13,490 bases of DNA from Candidatus Latescibacterota bacterium (GTDB taxonomy: Bacteria; JAAXHH01; JACQVL01). The DNA lies in contig JACQVL010000131.1 of assembly GCA_016209865.1 (NCBI GenBank), positions 1-13,490 of the forward strand, in the 5' to 3' direction. Of this stretch, positions 6,975-13,212 are shown one piece after another (the first letter of the stretch is position 1; each line of letters starts with the position of its first letter). The notes under the pieces are model-generated. The model had not been told where the DNA came from. It ran no database searches and saw only the letters and a program-made list of their open reading frames with translations. A program made the position numbers and the translations under genes.

Positions 6975-7580
6975 TTACTTCTGCGCCTTTAAATCAGTAA
7001 TCGTCTTCCTGATCGATCCGGCATTCTTGGCGTTCGGGTTGTACTTCAGGTAGGCTTCGTATTCCGCGATCGCGTTCTTATTATCCCCCAGGTTCTGATA
7101 GACGATGCCGAGGTTGAGGTGCCAGCCCGCGTTGTTCGGCTTAGTCTTGAGCGCGGTCTGGTAGGATTTGATGGCGTCTTCAAGCCGCCCGCTCTCCCGG
7201 TACGCGCCCGCGATACCCGCGTGCGCATCGGCATTCGCCGGGTTTAATTTCAGCGCTTCCTGGTACGCTTTCACGGACTCGGCGAGCCGGCCGGTCTTCT
7301 GGAGCGCGATGCCGAGGTTGTACTGGGCTTCTGCGTAACCCGGTTTGAGCTTCACCGCTTCCTGAAGAGCGGCGATCGCCTCGTTATACTTCTTGTTCTT
7401 GATGTAGACGACGCCGAGGTTGTAATGCGTCACCGGGTCTTTCGCGTTCTTCGCCACCGCTTGCTTCGCTTGTTCGATGTTCGCTTGCGCGTAGAGGTCG
7501 GCGACCCCGATGAGTTCGGTCCCGATCAACACCGCACACAACGTCACGCAGGAGACCACGGCTGTGCTGACTCGTGACAT
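6975..7580 (-). CDS. Small exported TPR protein
   Basis: The 201-residue product has an N-terminal signal peptide (hydrophobic segment about 7-29, likely cleavage near YAQA, 30-33) and then four regular 34-residue TPR units over about 50-185: THYNLGVVYIKNKKYNEAI, AQYNLGIALQKTGRLAESV, AHAGIAGAYRESGRLEDAI and GWHLNLGIVYQNLGDNKNAI. TPRs bind other proteins, so this is a periplasmic or envelope adaptor of unknown partner. The ATG at 7578-7580 is preferred over a GTG two codons earlier because GGAGG lies seven bases before the ATG. Compared with its neighbours the gene uses more A/T-ending codons, for example TTA before AAC and AAG. It converges on trxB and lies 103 nt downstream of cysE. No specific pathway can be assigned. 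Confidence 0.82.
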   Translation of the reverse strand: MSRVSTAVVSCVTLCAVLIGTELIGVADLYAQANIEQAKQAVAKNAKDPVTHYNLGVVYIKNKKYNEAIAALQEAVKLKPGYAEAQYNLGIALQKTGRLAESVKAYQEALKLNPANADAHAGIAGAYRESGRLEDAIKSYQTALKTKPNNAGWHLNLGIVYQNLGDNKNAIAEYEAYLKYNPNAKNAGSIRKTITDLKAQK

Positions 7581-7587
7581 GTACACC

Positions 7588-7592
7588 CCTCC
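7588..7592 (-). promoter_or_regulatory. Ribosome binding site of the small TPR gene
   Basis: On the - strand this reads GGAGG, seven bases before ATG 7580 and too close to the GTG at 7586, so it decides the start. The rest of the 7593-7656 gap shows no convincing -35/-10 pair; CATAAT at about 7609-7614 on the - strand lacks a matching -35. Confidence 0.75.
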
Positions 7593-7656
7593 ATGTTGAT
7601 GATGAACGGATTATGATGGATGAAAAGTAATCCTGCTCGACTGCCCTTGTTTTTAC

Positions 7657-7677
7657 CGACCACCGATCACCGACCAC
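7657..7677. repeat. CGACCAC heptamer array just downstream of cysE
   Basis: Three units in register: CGACCAC (7657-7663), CGATCAC (7664-7670), CGACCAC (7671-7677). On the cysE coding strand this reads GTGGTCG, GTGATCG, GTGGTCG, beginning six bases after the cysE stop codon. No facing inverted arm is visible. Confidence 0.8.
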
Positions 7678-7683
7678 TGTGTC

Positions 7684-8619
7684 TCACGCCGTCCGCGACC
7701 CGCGCTGTACGACTTCGAGCTTCGGCGTCCCGATCGTGACCTTCGTGCCCGGCGGAATCGACGAGGTCAGCCAGACGTTCGCGCCGATCACCGATCCCCG
7801 CCCGATCACCGTACTCCCGCCTAAGATCGTCGCGCCCGAGTAGATGACCACCTCGTCCTCGATCGTCGGATGGCGTTTTCCGCCCTTGACGATCCGGCCG
7901 TCCGTATCCTTCCTGAAGCTGAGCGCCCCAAGCGTGACCCCCTGGTAGAGCTTCACCGTATTCCCGATCTCCGTCGTCTCGCCGATGACGACGCCCGTGC
8001 CGTGGTCGATGAAGAAACTCTCCCCGATCGTCGCTCCGGGATGGATGTCGATTCCTGTCTGGCTGTGCGCATGCTCGGACATGATCCGCGGGATCAACGG
8101 GACCTGGCGCAGGTACAGCTCATGGGCGATCCGGTAGGTCGTGATCGCCTGGACGCACGGGTAACTCACGATGACTTCATCGTGACTCTTCGCGGCCGGG
8201 TCGCCGTCGTAGGCCGCCTGTACATCCTTCTTCACGAGCGTCCGGATGCGCGGGAGCTGCTCCAGGACGTCGATCGTGATCCGATCCGCCAGCCCCGGGC
8301 AGTCGGTCGTGTCACGGTTCGCCAGCTTCCACTCGTAGAAGAGGCTCTTCTCGACCTCGTCCCGAAGATGGATGTAGATCGAGTCGAGCAGGCCGTCGAC
8401 GAAGAACGTCACGTTCTGCCGGAGGATGGGTTCCGTCCCGAAATAGCCCGGAAAGAGCAGCGCTAAGAAGTCCCGGAGGATGGAGACCACCTGCTCCCGC
8501 GAGGGCAGGTTGAGGCCATCCGGATGGTTAATCCCGCCCAGCTCATCGTAAGAATCCACGATCTGCGAGGCGATCGTCGCCAGTTGCTTCCGGGTGATCG
8601 TTCTGTGTAAATCGGGCAT
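7684..8619 (-). CDS. cysE: Serine O-acetyltransferase
   Basis: CysE transfers acetyl from acetyl-CoA to L-serine, giving O-acetylserine for cysteine synthesis in the cytoplasm. The 311-residue product has an all-helical N-terminal domain (about 1-180) and a C-terminal left-handed beta-helix of hexapeptide repeats. The catalytic pair is visible with E. coli-like spacing: Asp191 in GIDIHPGA and His206 in FIDHGTG. VVIGETTEIGN, LYQGVTLGAL and KRHPTIED follow. Relative to E. coli CysE (recalled) there is an insertion around 235-247 (FRKDTDGRIVKGG), and the tail is short, ending in Ala rather than the Ile that docks into cysteine synthase. The ATG at 8619 is chosen because MPDLHRTITRKQLA starts a plausible helix, with weak AGGAA upstream. 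A longer frame exists but would translate the palindromic repeat as FPRKRES, a familiar artefact. Confidence 0.93.
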   Translation of the reverse strand: MPDLHRTITRKQLATIASQIVDSYDELGGINHPDGLNLPSREQVVSILRDFLALLFPGYFGTEPILRQNVTFFVDGLLDSIYIHLRDEVEKSLFYEWKLANRDTTDCPGLADRITIDVLEQLPRIRTLVKKDVQAAYDGDPAAKSHDEVIVSYPCVQAITTYRIAHELYLRQVPLIPRIMSEHAHSQTGIDIHPGATIGESFFIDHGTGVVIGETTEIGNTVKLYQGVTLGALSFRKDTDGRIVKGGKRHPTIEDEVVIYSGATILGGSTVIGRGSVIGANVWLTSSIPPGTKVTIGTPKLEVVQRGSRTA

Positions 8620-8641
8620 CTCAACATTCCTTTTTATGGAC

Positions 8642-8663
8642 TCCCGCTTGCGCGGGAATGACA
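8642..8663. repeat. Palindromic repeat with GCAA/TTGC loop in the cysE leader
   Basis: TCCCGC (8642-8647) pairs with GCGGGA (8652-8657) around TTGC, which is a GCAA (GNRA-type) tetraloop on the cysE-coding strand. GGAATGACA at 8655-8663 is matched by its reverse complement TGTCATTCC at 8785-8793. The core CGCGCAAGCG is shared with the hairpin at 10692-10719. It resembles the widespread bacterial repeat of the form TCATTCCCGCGCAAGCGGGA (recalled). It lies about 22 bases before the cysE start, so it would form a hairpin in the cysE leader RNA. Confidence 0.8.
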
Positions 8664-8701
8664 GTATGAAGAGGGGGTCGAACGGTGGGGAAGTATTGTT
8701 C

Positions 8702-8730
8702 AACATACAACAGAGGAGGCAAGAAGTCAA
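8702..8730 (-). promoter_or_regulatory. Candidate sigma70-type promoter for cysE
   Basis: On the - strand, -35 TTGACT (8730-8725, five of six to consensus) and -10 TATGTT (8707-8702, four of six) are 17 bases apart. The expected start point near 8695 gives a leader of about 75 nt that includes the GCAA hairpin. Confidence 0.55.
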
Positions 8731-8775
8731 GCGCTTTCTCCGCCCCCGCCAAAATCGCAGTTCCCCAGAAAGAAG

Positions 8776-8804
8776 TTGCTCCGCTGTCATTCCGTCTGTA
8801 TATT
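8776..8804 (+). promoter_or_regulatory. Candidate sigma70-type promoter for the S55 peptidase gene
   Basis: -35 TTGCTC (8776-8781, three of six) and -10 TATATT (8799-8804, five of six) are 17 bases apart. The predicted start point near 8811 is at the first base of the AGTGACG array, so the array would form the start of the leader RNA. The weak -35 makes this tentative. Confidence 0.42.
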
Positions 8805-8809
8805 CCAAA

Positions 8810-8840
8810 CAGTGACGAGTGACCAGTGACGAGTGACGAG
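8810..8840 (+). repeat. AGTGACG heptamer array, copy 2
   Basis: Units at 8811-8838: AGTGACG, AGTGACC, AGTGACG, AGTGACG. Over 31 bases it differs from copy 1 (4342-4372) only in the last base of the second unit. It lies 12 nt before the ribosome binding site of the S55 gene, and both copies precede genes for exported proteins. Confidence 0.9.
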
Positions 8841-8851
8841 TAAAAAGTCGT

Positions 8852-8856
8852 GGAGG
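8852..8856 (+). promoter_or_regulatory. Ribosome binding site of the S55 peptidase gene
   Basis: GGAGG nine bases before ATG 8866. It decides against the upstream in-frame GTG at 8833, which lies inside the heptamer array and has no ribosome binding site. Confidence 0.75.
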
Positions 8857-8865
8857 TACACGCGT

Positions 8866-10668
8866 ATGGTTCGAAAAGATGGGTTCGCGCTGGGGATGCT
8901 CTTCATCCTCCTCTTTTTTGGCGTCACGGCGGGCTGGGGTCAGACCAGTCCCCCGGCGTTTATGAAGCTGAGTGAGGTTAAAGCCGGGATGAGCGGCTAC
9001 GGCCTGACCGTGTTCCAGGGTACGCAGATCGACACTTTCCGCGTCGAGGTCCTGGGGGTGATGAAGAATATCATCTACCCCAAACGGGACCTGATCATGG
9101 TTCGCGTGTCGGGCTCCTACATCGACCGGGCGGGGGTGATCGCGGGCATGAGCGGAAGCCCGGTGTACATCGACGGAAGGCTGGTCGGGGCGTTAGCGTA
9201 CAGCGGGTTCACGCAGTTCCAGAAAGACCCCATCGCCGCGGTCACGCCCATCGGAGAGATGCTGGAGATTCAGGCCGCCGCAGAGCGCGACGCCCAGACG
9301 TCGGACCGTATGGGCGCGACGGACGATCAGGAGATGCCCGGCTCGTCCCCCTTCGCCGGGAGCGAGCCACAGGCCGGAGTCCCGTCCCTGCTCAGGCCGA
9401 TCAGCGTGCCCCTGAGCGTCTCCGGGTTCGACCCCCGCGCGCTGAGCCTGTTCGACGGGTTCTTCAGAAGGATGGGGTTCATCCCGCTGATGGGGGGCGG
9501 GAGTGGGACGAGCACAAGTCCTGCTGATGGAGGCGTCTCGTCTCTCGTCCCCGGTTCGGCGGTCGCCGTGCAACTCGTCCGGGGGGACATGAACATCGCC
9601 GCGACCGGGACGGTGACCTACCGGAACGGGAATACCGTCTTAGCGTTCGGCCATCCGTTCCTCTGGTCGGGCGCGGTCAACATCCCGATGGCCAAAGCCG
9701 ATATCGTGACGGTCATTCCCGACCTGTCCGTGTCGGTCAAGATGGGCGCCGTCACCGATCAGGTCGGGGCGATCCGGTGGGATCATACGAGCGGGATCTA
9801 CGGCATCTTAGGCGCCACGCCGATGATGATCCCCGTCCGGGTGAATTTCAAGTCGGGCGGCCAGCAGAAGGACACCTACCAGTACGAGGTGATGGTGTCG
9901 CGCGCGTTCACCCCCTTCCTCCTCAACATGACCGTCTCCAACACGATCGTCACGAACGGCCGGCTGGGCGGGGAACGGACGATCGAGCTGGACGGCCGGG
10001 TGACGATGCGCGGCTATCCTGACATCGTCCTTCAGGACCTGTTCTCCGGGAGTGTGACGCTGCAGTCGGTGTCCACCAGTGTGACCGACGTTCTCAACAC
10101 CGTCCTCGACAACCCGTTTGTGACGCCTCATGTCGAGGCGATCTCGCTGACGATGAATTCGACCGATGACCGGCGGACGGCGACGATCGAGGGCGTCTGG
10201 TACGACCGGGATGAGGTCAGGCCCGGCTCCACCCTCGGCCTCACCGTGTTCCTCAAGCCGTACCGTGGGGATCGGGTCGTCAAGAAGACGACGATTCCCA
10301 TCCCGAACACCCTCACAGACGGTGACCTGGTGATCTCGGTCGGGGCCGCTCAGATGCTCACCCAGCAGGAAGTCCGCACGACCCCGCAGCGGTTCCGGCC
10401 GCAGGAGGTCGGACAACTCATCGGCCTGCTCAACAAACGGCGGACGAATAATAAAATCTACATCAAACTCTCCCAGGCCGCCCCCGGCGTGATCGTGAAG
10501 GGCACGGAATTGCCCGCGCTTCCGCCGTCCATCCTGTCGGTGATGGAGTCGAAACGCAGCAGCGGCAGTTTCACCCCGACCCGCGAGGTCGTCCTGGCCG
10601 AACACGACATCGTCACGAATTACGTCATCTCCGGCCAGAGCCAGATTCGGGTGCGGGTGAAGCGGTAA
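8866..10668 (+). CDS. Exported SpoIVB/S55-type serine peptidase homologue
   Basis: The 600-residue product starts with a signal peptide (hydrophobic 8-22, likely cleavage after GWG or nearby). Residues about 34-133 match the serine-bearing half of the S55 domain: LSEVKAGMSGYGLTVFQGT, then VIAGMSGSPVYIDGRLVGAL with probable nucleophile Ser96, then DPIAAVTPIGEML. After a variable, Ser/Gly-rich stretch (about 137-225) comes the histidine-bearing half: GTVTYRNGNTVLAFGHPF with His263, PMAKADIVTVIP and GIYGILGATPMMIPVRV (to about 326). The remaining roughly 270 residues look beta-rich and I do not recognise them. SpoIVB cleaves a signalling protein during Bacillus sporulation; this homologue more likely acts on envelope proteins, substrate unknown. 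The position of SpoIVB's catalytic Asp, 15 residues before the serine, is Val81 here; Asp87 is nearby. No PDZ domain is recognisable. The halves are in the opposite order to SpoIVB. Activity is unproven. Confidence 0.82.
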   Translation: MVRKDGFALGMLFILLFFGVTAGWGQTSPPAFMKLSEVKAGMSGYGLTVFQGTQIDTFRVEVLGVMKNIIYPKRDLIMVRVSGSYIDRAGVIAGMSGSPVYIDGRLVGALAYSGFTQFQKDPIAAVTPIGEMLEIQAAAERDAQTSDRMGATDDQEMPGSSPFAGSEPQAGVPSLLRPISVPLSVSGFDPRALSLFDGFFRRMGFIPLMGGGSGTSTSPADGGVSSLVPGSAVAVQLVRGDMNIAATGTVTYRNGNTVLAFGHPFLWSGAVNIPMAKADIVTVIPDLSVSVKMGAVTDQVGAIRWDHTSGIYGILGATPMMIPVRVNFKSGGQQKDTYQYEVMVSRAFTPFLLNMTVSNTIVTNGRLGGERTIELDGRVTMRGYPDIVLQDLFSGSVTLQSVSTSVTDVLNTVLDNPFVTPHVEAISLTMNSTDDRRTATIEGVWYDRDEVRPGSTLGLTVFLKPYRGDRVVKKTTIPIPNTLTDGDLVISVGAAQMLTQQEVRTTPQRFRPQEVGQLIGLLNKRRTNNKIYIKLSQAAPGVIVKGTELPALPPSILSVMESKRSSGSFTPTREVVLAEHDIVTNYVISGQSQIRVRVKR

Positions 10669-10691
10669 GAGGGCGGGTTTGTGATATGTGA

Positions 10692-10719
10692 TGTCATGCT
10701 CGCGCAAGCGGGCATGACA
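10692..10719. repeat. 12-bp hairpin with GCAA tetraloop between the S55 and propeller genes
   Basis: TGTCATGCTCGC (10692-10703) pairs with GCGGGCATGACA (10708-10719), all twelve pairs if one G-U is allowed, around a GCAA loop. The flanking GTTTGTG (10677-10683) and CACAAAC (10740-10746) form an outer inverted repeat. The core is the same as in the cysE-leader palindrome. The mildly T-rich CCTTTCTT after it could make it a weak terminator for the S55 gene. No promoter is evident in the rest of this 101-nt gap. Confidence 0.85.
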
Positions 10720-10759
10720 GGCCTTTCTTAGGTAACCCACACAAACGGGAATTCAGTTT

Positions 10760-10764
10760 GGAGA
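10760..10764 (+). promoter_or_regulatory. Ribosome binding site of the propeller gene
   Basis: GGAGA five bases before GTG 10770. It overlaps an alternative TTG start at 10758, which it therefore argues against. Confidence 0.65.
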
Positions 10765-10769
10765 ACCTC

Positions 10770-12971
10770 GTGCAGACACGTCAATGGAATCTCATCCTGA
10801 TCCTCATCCTGTTTTCTCTCGCCACGGCCCACGCGTCCACGCCGATCATCTGGGAACAGTCGTCCCAGCGTGACTTTCAGGCCGGGCAGCCCGTCAATAT
10901 CTCCATCTCGACGACCGGCCAGTTGACCTTAGCCCCGGCCGTCGACTCGGTGTTCGAGACGTCGGAGCCGCTTCTCTGGTGCTTAGCGACGGATTCTAAA
11001 GGCAACATTTACGCGGGCAGCGGGAACGACGGGAAGGTGTTCAAGATCGACACGGCCGGCCGTGGGAGTGTGTTCTTCGACGCGGAGGAGTTAGGGGTGC
11101 AGAGCCTGGCCGTCGATGCCTCGGATAACATGTTCGTCGCCACTTTTCCGGACGGCAAGGTCTATAAGCTGACCCCGGACGGCAAGTCGTCTGTGTTCTT
11201 CGCGCCCAAAGAGCGGTACATCTGGGCGCTTGTCCTCGACCGGGCGGGCACTCTCTACGCCGGGACGGGGGAGCGCGGGGTCATCTACAAGATCGACCGG
11301 AACGGGAACGGGCAGGTGTTGGTGGATACCGAGGAGACGCATGTCGTCTCGTTGGCCATCGACCCGTCCGGCAACCTGATCGCCGGGACGGACCCCAACG
11401 GCCGGGTGTATCGAATCTCCCCGACGGGCGCGCTCTCCGTCCTGTACGACGCCCCGCTCCGGGAGATTCGCTCCTTCCTCATCGACAAGACTGGGACGAT
11501 CTACGCGGGCGCGGTCGACGTCCCGCGACGGCGCGAAGGGGCGCCGCGACAGGACGAGGTGGTGGTCTCTGAGGCTACGCCGGGGAGCGCAGAGCCCGGG
11601 AGCGTCGGGACGATCGAAATCACCGCCGATAGAGGGGACGACAGCGCCGCCCGGCGGCAGCGGTCGGGCGGCGGCGGAGCGGTCTACCAGATCACCCCGG
11701 ATGGCGTCGTGCGGGAATGGTGGCGGTCACGGGATGATGTGTGCTTTACCCTCGGACTCGACGACCACGGGACGCTGCTCGTCGGCACCGGGCCGAACGG
11801 GACGCTGTACGCAGTGAACGGGCGCGGCCAGAGCACCGTCCTGGCCAACCTGCAGGAATCGCAGATCACCGCGTGCGTCCGGCTGCCCGCCGGCCAGGTG
11901 TATTTAGCGTCCAGCAACCTCGGCAACCTCTATCGCCTCGGCCCCGGCTATGCCCCGGAAGGGACGTTCGAATCCACGATCAAGGATACCCGCGGGACGT
12001 CCTCCTGGGGGACGATCAGTTGGCGGGGCACCGTCCCGTCCGGCACGGCGGTGCGTCTGTACACCCGCACCGGGAACACCGACACGCCGGACAACACCTG
12101 GAGCGCCTGGTCGAGCCCGTACACCAACCCCGCCGGCGAGCCGGTGATGAGTCCCAAAGCCCGGTACATCCAGTGGAAGGCGTCGTTGACGACGAAGACG
12201 GCGGCCCCGCCCGTGATCGAGAGCGTCTCGTTAGCCTACCTCACTCAGAACATCGCGCCGACGGTGGAGAAGATCACCGTCTACGCTCCCGGCGTCTACG
12301 TGGGGGAGTCGGGCGGGGGAGAGAATCCGGCGGACGACCTCCCGCCGAAGATCGCGGAGCAGTTGGGCAACCGGCAGAGCGGCAATCGGGGCCGGCAGCA
12401 GACGTACGGCGTCCCCACCTACCGGAAAGGGATGCGGACGGTCGTCGTGGAGACTGACGACGAGAACGATGACGACCTCACGTACACGGTGTCCTACCGG
12501 GGCGTCGGGGAGAAACAATGGAAACTCCTCCGCGACAAACTCAAACGCCCGACCTGCTCGTGGGATTCGGAGGCCGTCCCGGACGGGCTGTACACCGTGA
12601 GAGTGGTCGTGAGCGACGCGCCGTCGAACCCGCCCGCCCTGGCCCTCACCGCGGAATCGGTGAGCGAGCCGTTCCTGGTCGACAATACCCCGCCAGCCGT
12701 GACCGGCCTGACCGCCCGGTCTGCCGATCGGCGGACGGTGGTGACGTTCACCGCGCAGGACGCGGCCAGCCCGATCTACAAAGTCGAGTACGCGGTCGAT
12801 GCGGGCGACTGGCTGATCGTCTACCCCAAAGACGGGGTGTGCGACTCGACGACTGAGACGTTCGAGGTGACGCTGAACGCCCTGCCCGCCGGCGAGCACG
12901 CCGTCGCGGTCCGGGTGAAGGACGCGGCGAACAACGTCGGGACGGGGAAGACGGTCATTCAGGTGCCGTAG
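10770..12971 (+). CDS. Large exported seven-repeat beta-propeller protein with Ig/Fn3-like C-terminal domains
   Basis: The 733-residue product (GTG start) has a signal peptide (hydrophobic about 7-20, likely cleavage after AHA at 20-22). Residues about 69-393 hold seven similar repeats of the NHL/SMP-30-like form 'LAxDxxGxLYAGTxxxGxVYKI': near 69, 110, 151, 192, 233, 325 and 366, which fits one seven-bladed propeller. Blade 5 is split between its YAGAV and GGAVYQI strands by a charged, Gly/Arg-rich insertion of about 50 residues (249-302). A beta-rich domain follows (about 398-492, with NTWSAWSSPY and ARYIQWKASL). Two Ig/Fn3-like domains then appear (about 556-637 and 641-733), the latter starting DNTPPAV and ending with KDAANNVGTG. 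No enzyme motif or anchor is visible; a periplasmic or secreted binding or adhesion role is inferred. It follows the S55 peptidase by about 100 nt and may be its functional neighbour. Confidence 0.8.
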   Translation: MQTRQWNLILILILFSLATAHASTPIIWEQSSQRDFQAGQPVNISISTTGQLTLAPAVDSVFETSEPLLWCLATDSKGNIYAGSGNDGKVFKIDTAGRGSVFFDAEELGVQSLAVDASDNMFVATFPDGKVYKLTPDGKSSVFFAPKERYIWALVLDRAGTLYAGTGERGVIYKIDRNGNGQVLVDTEETHVVSLAIDPSGNLIAGTDPNGRVYRISPTGALSVLYDAPLREIRSFLIDKTGTIYAGAVDVPRRREGAPRQDEVVVSEATPGSAEPGSVGTIEITADRGDDSAARRQRSGGGGAVYQITPDGVVREWWRSRDDVCFTLGLDDHGTLLVGTGPNGTLYAVNGRGQSTVLANLQESQITACVRLPAGQVYLASSNLGNLYRLGPGYAPEGTFESTIKDTRGTSSWGTISWRGTVPSGTAVRLYTRTGNTDTPDNTWSAWSSPYTNPAGEPVMSPKARYIQWKASLTTKTAAPPVIESVSLAYLTQNIAPTVEKITVYAPGVYVGESGGGENPADDLPPKIAEQLGNRQSGNRGRQQTYGVPTYRKGMRTVVVETDDENDDDLTYTVSYRGVGEKQWKLLRDKLKRPTCSWDSEAVPDGLYTVRVVVSDAPSNPPALALTAESVSEPFLVDNTPPAVTGLTARSADRRTVVTFTAQDAASPIYKVEYAVDAGDWLIVYPKDGVCDSTTETFEVTLNALPAGEHAVAVRVKDAANNVGTGKTVIQVP

Positions 12972-12975
12972 ACCC

Positions 12976-13212
12976 GACTCCCCCCTTCCCTGTTGGGCAG
13001 ATGGGCAGTCGGCAGGTAGGCAGTGGGATGAATGCCCATCGTGCGGTGGGACAGATGGCTAAACGATGGTGAGGGATTGACAAATTCTTGGCATTATTGT
13101 AGCATAGGTTTGAGAATGAGTGGGTTCAAAGCTTATTGCTCATCTGAGCAGCAGGTGTGACTGCCTACTGCCCACTGCCTATCTGCCCGGTGGGGGAGGG
13201 AAGAGAGGAGTC
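12976..13212. repeat. 237-nt imperfect palindrome with heptamer-rich arms around the yebC promoter
   Basis: Outer arms: 12976-12991 pairs with 13197-13212 at 14 of 16 positions. Inner arms: 12995-13024 (TGGGCAG-type units of 7-8 bases) pairs with 13160-13188 (CTGCCTA, CTGCCCA, CTGCCTA, TCTGCCC) with few mismatches and one bulge. The central stretch of about 135 nt holds a promoter and a small hairpin (TGCTC-ATCT-GAGCA, 13137-13150). The right outer arm includes the yebC ribosome binding site. Confidence 0.8.
13077..13105 (+). promoter_or_regulatory. Strong sigma70-type promoter for yebC
   Basis: -35 TTGACA (13077-13082, perfect) and -10 TAGCAT (13100-13105, four of six) are separated by the ideal 17 bases. 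The predicted start point is near 13112, giving a leader of about 105 nt before the yebC ATG. A sigma54-like GG-N10-GC pattern (13090-13103) overlaps it. Confidence 0.65.

Noticed and set aside
8620-8808. 63-residue N-terminal extension of cysE
   Set aside because: It translates the palindromic repeat (FPRKRES) and promoter region; family alignment and the proposed promoter at 8702-8730 place the start downstream at 8619.
9808-10740. 310-codon open frame on the - strand over the S55 gene
   Set aside because: Antisense to a clear exported protein; His/Arg/Asp-rich low-complexity translation without domain or ribosome binding site.
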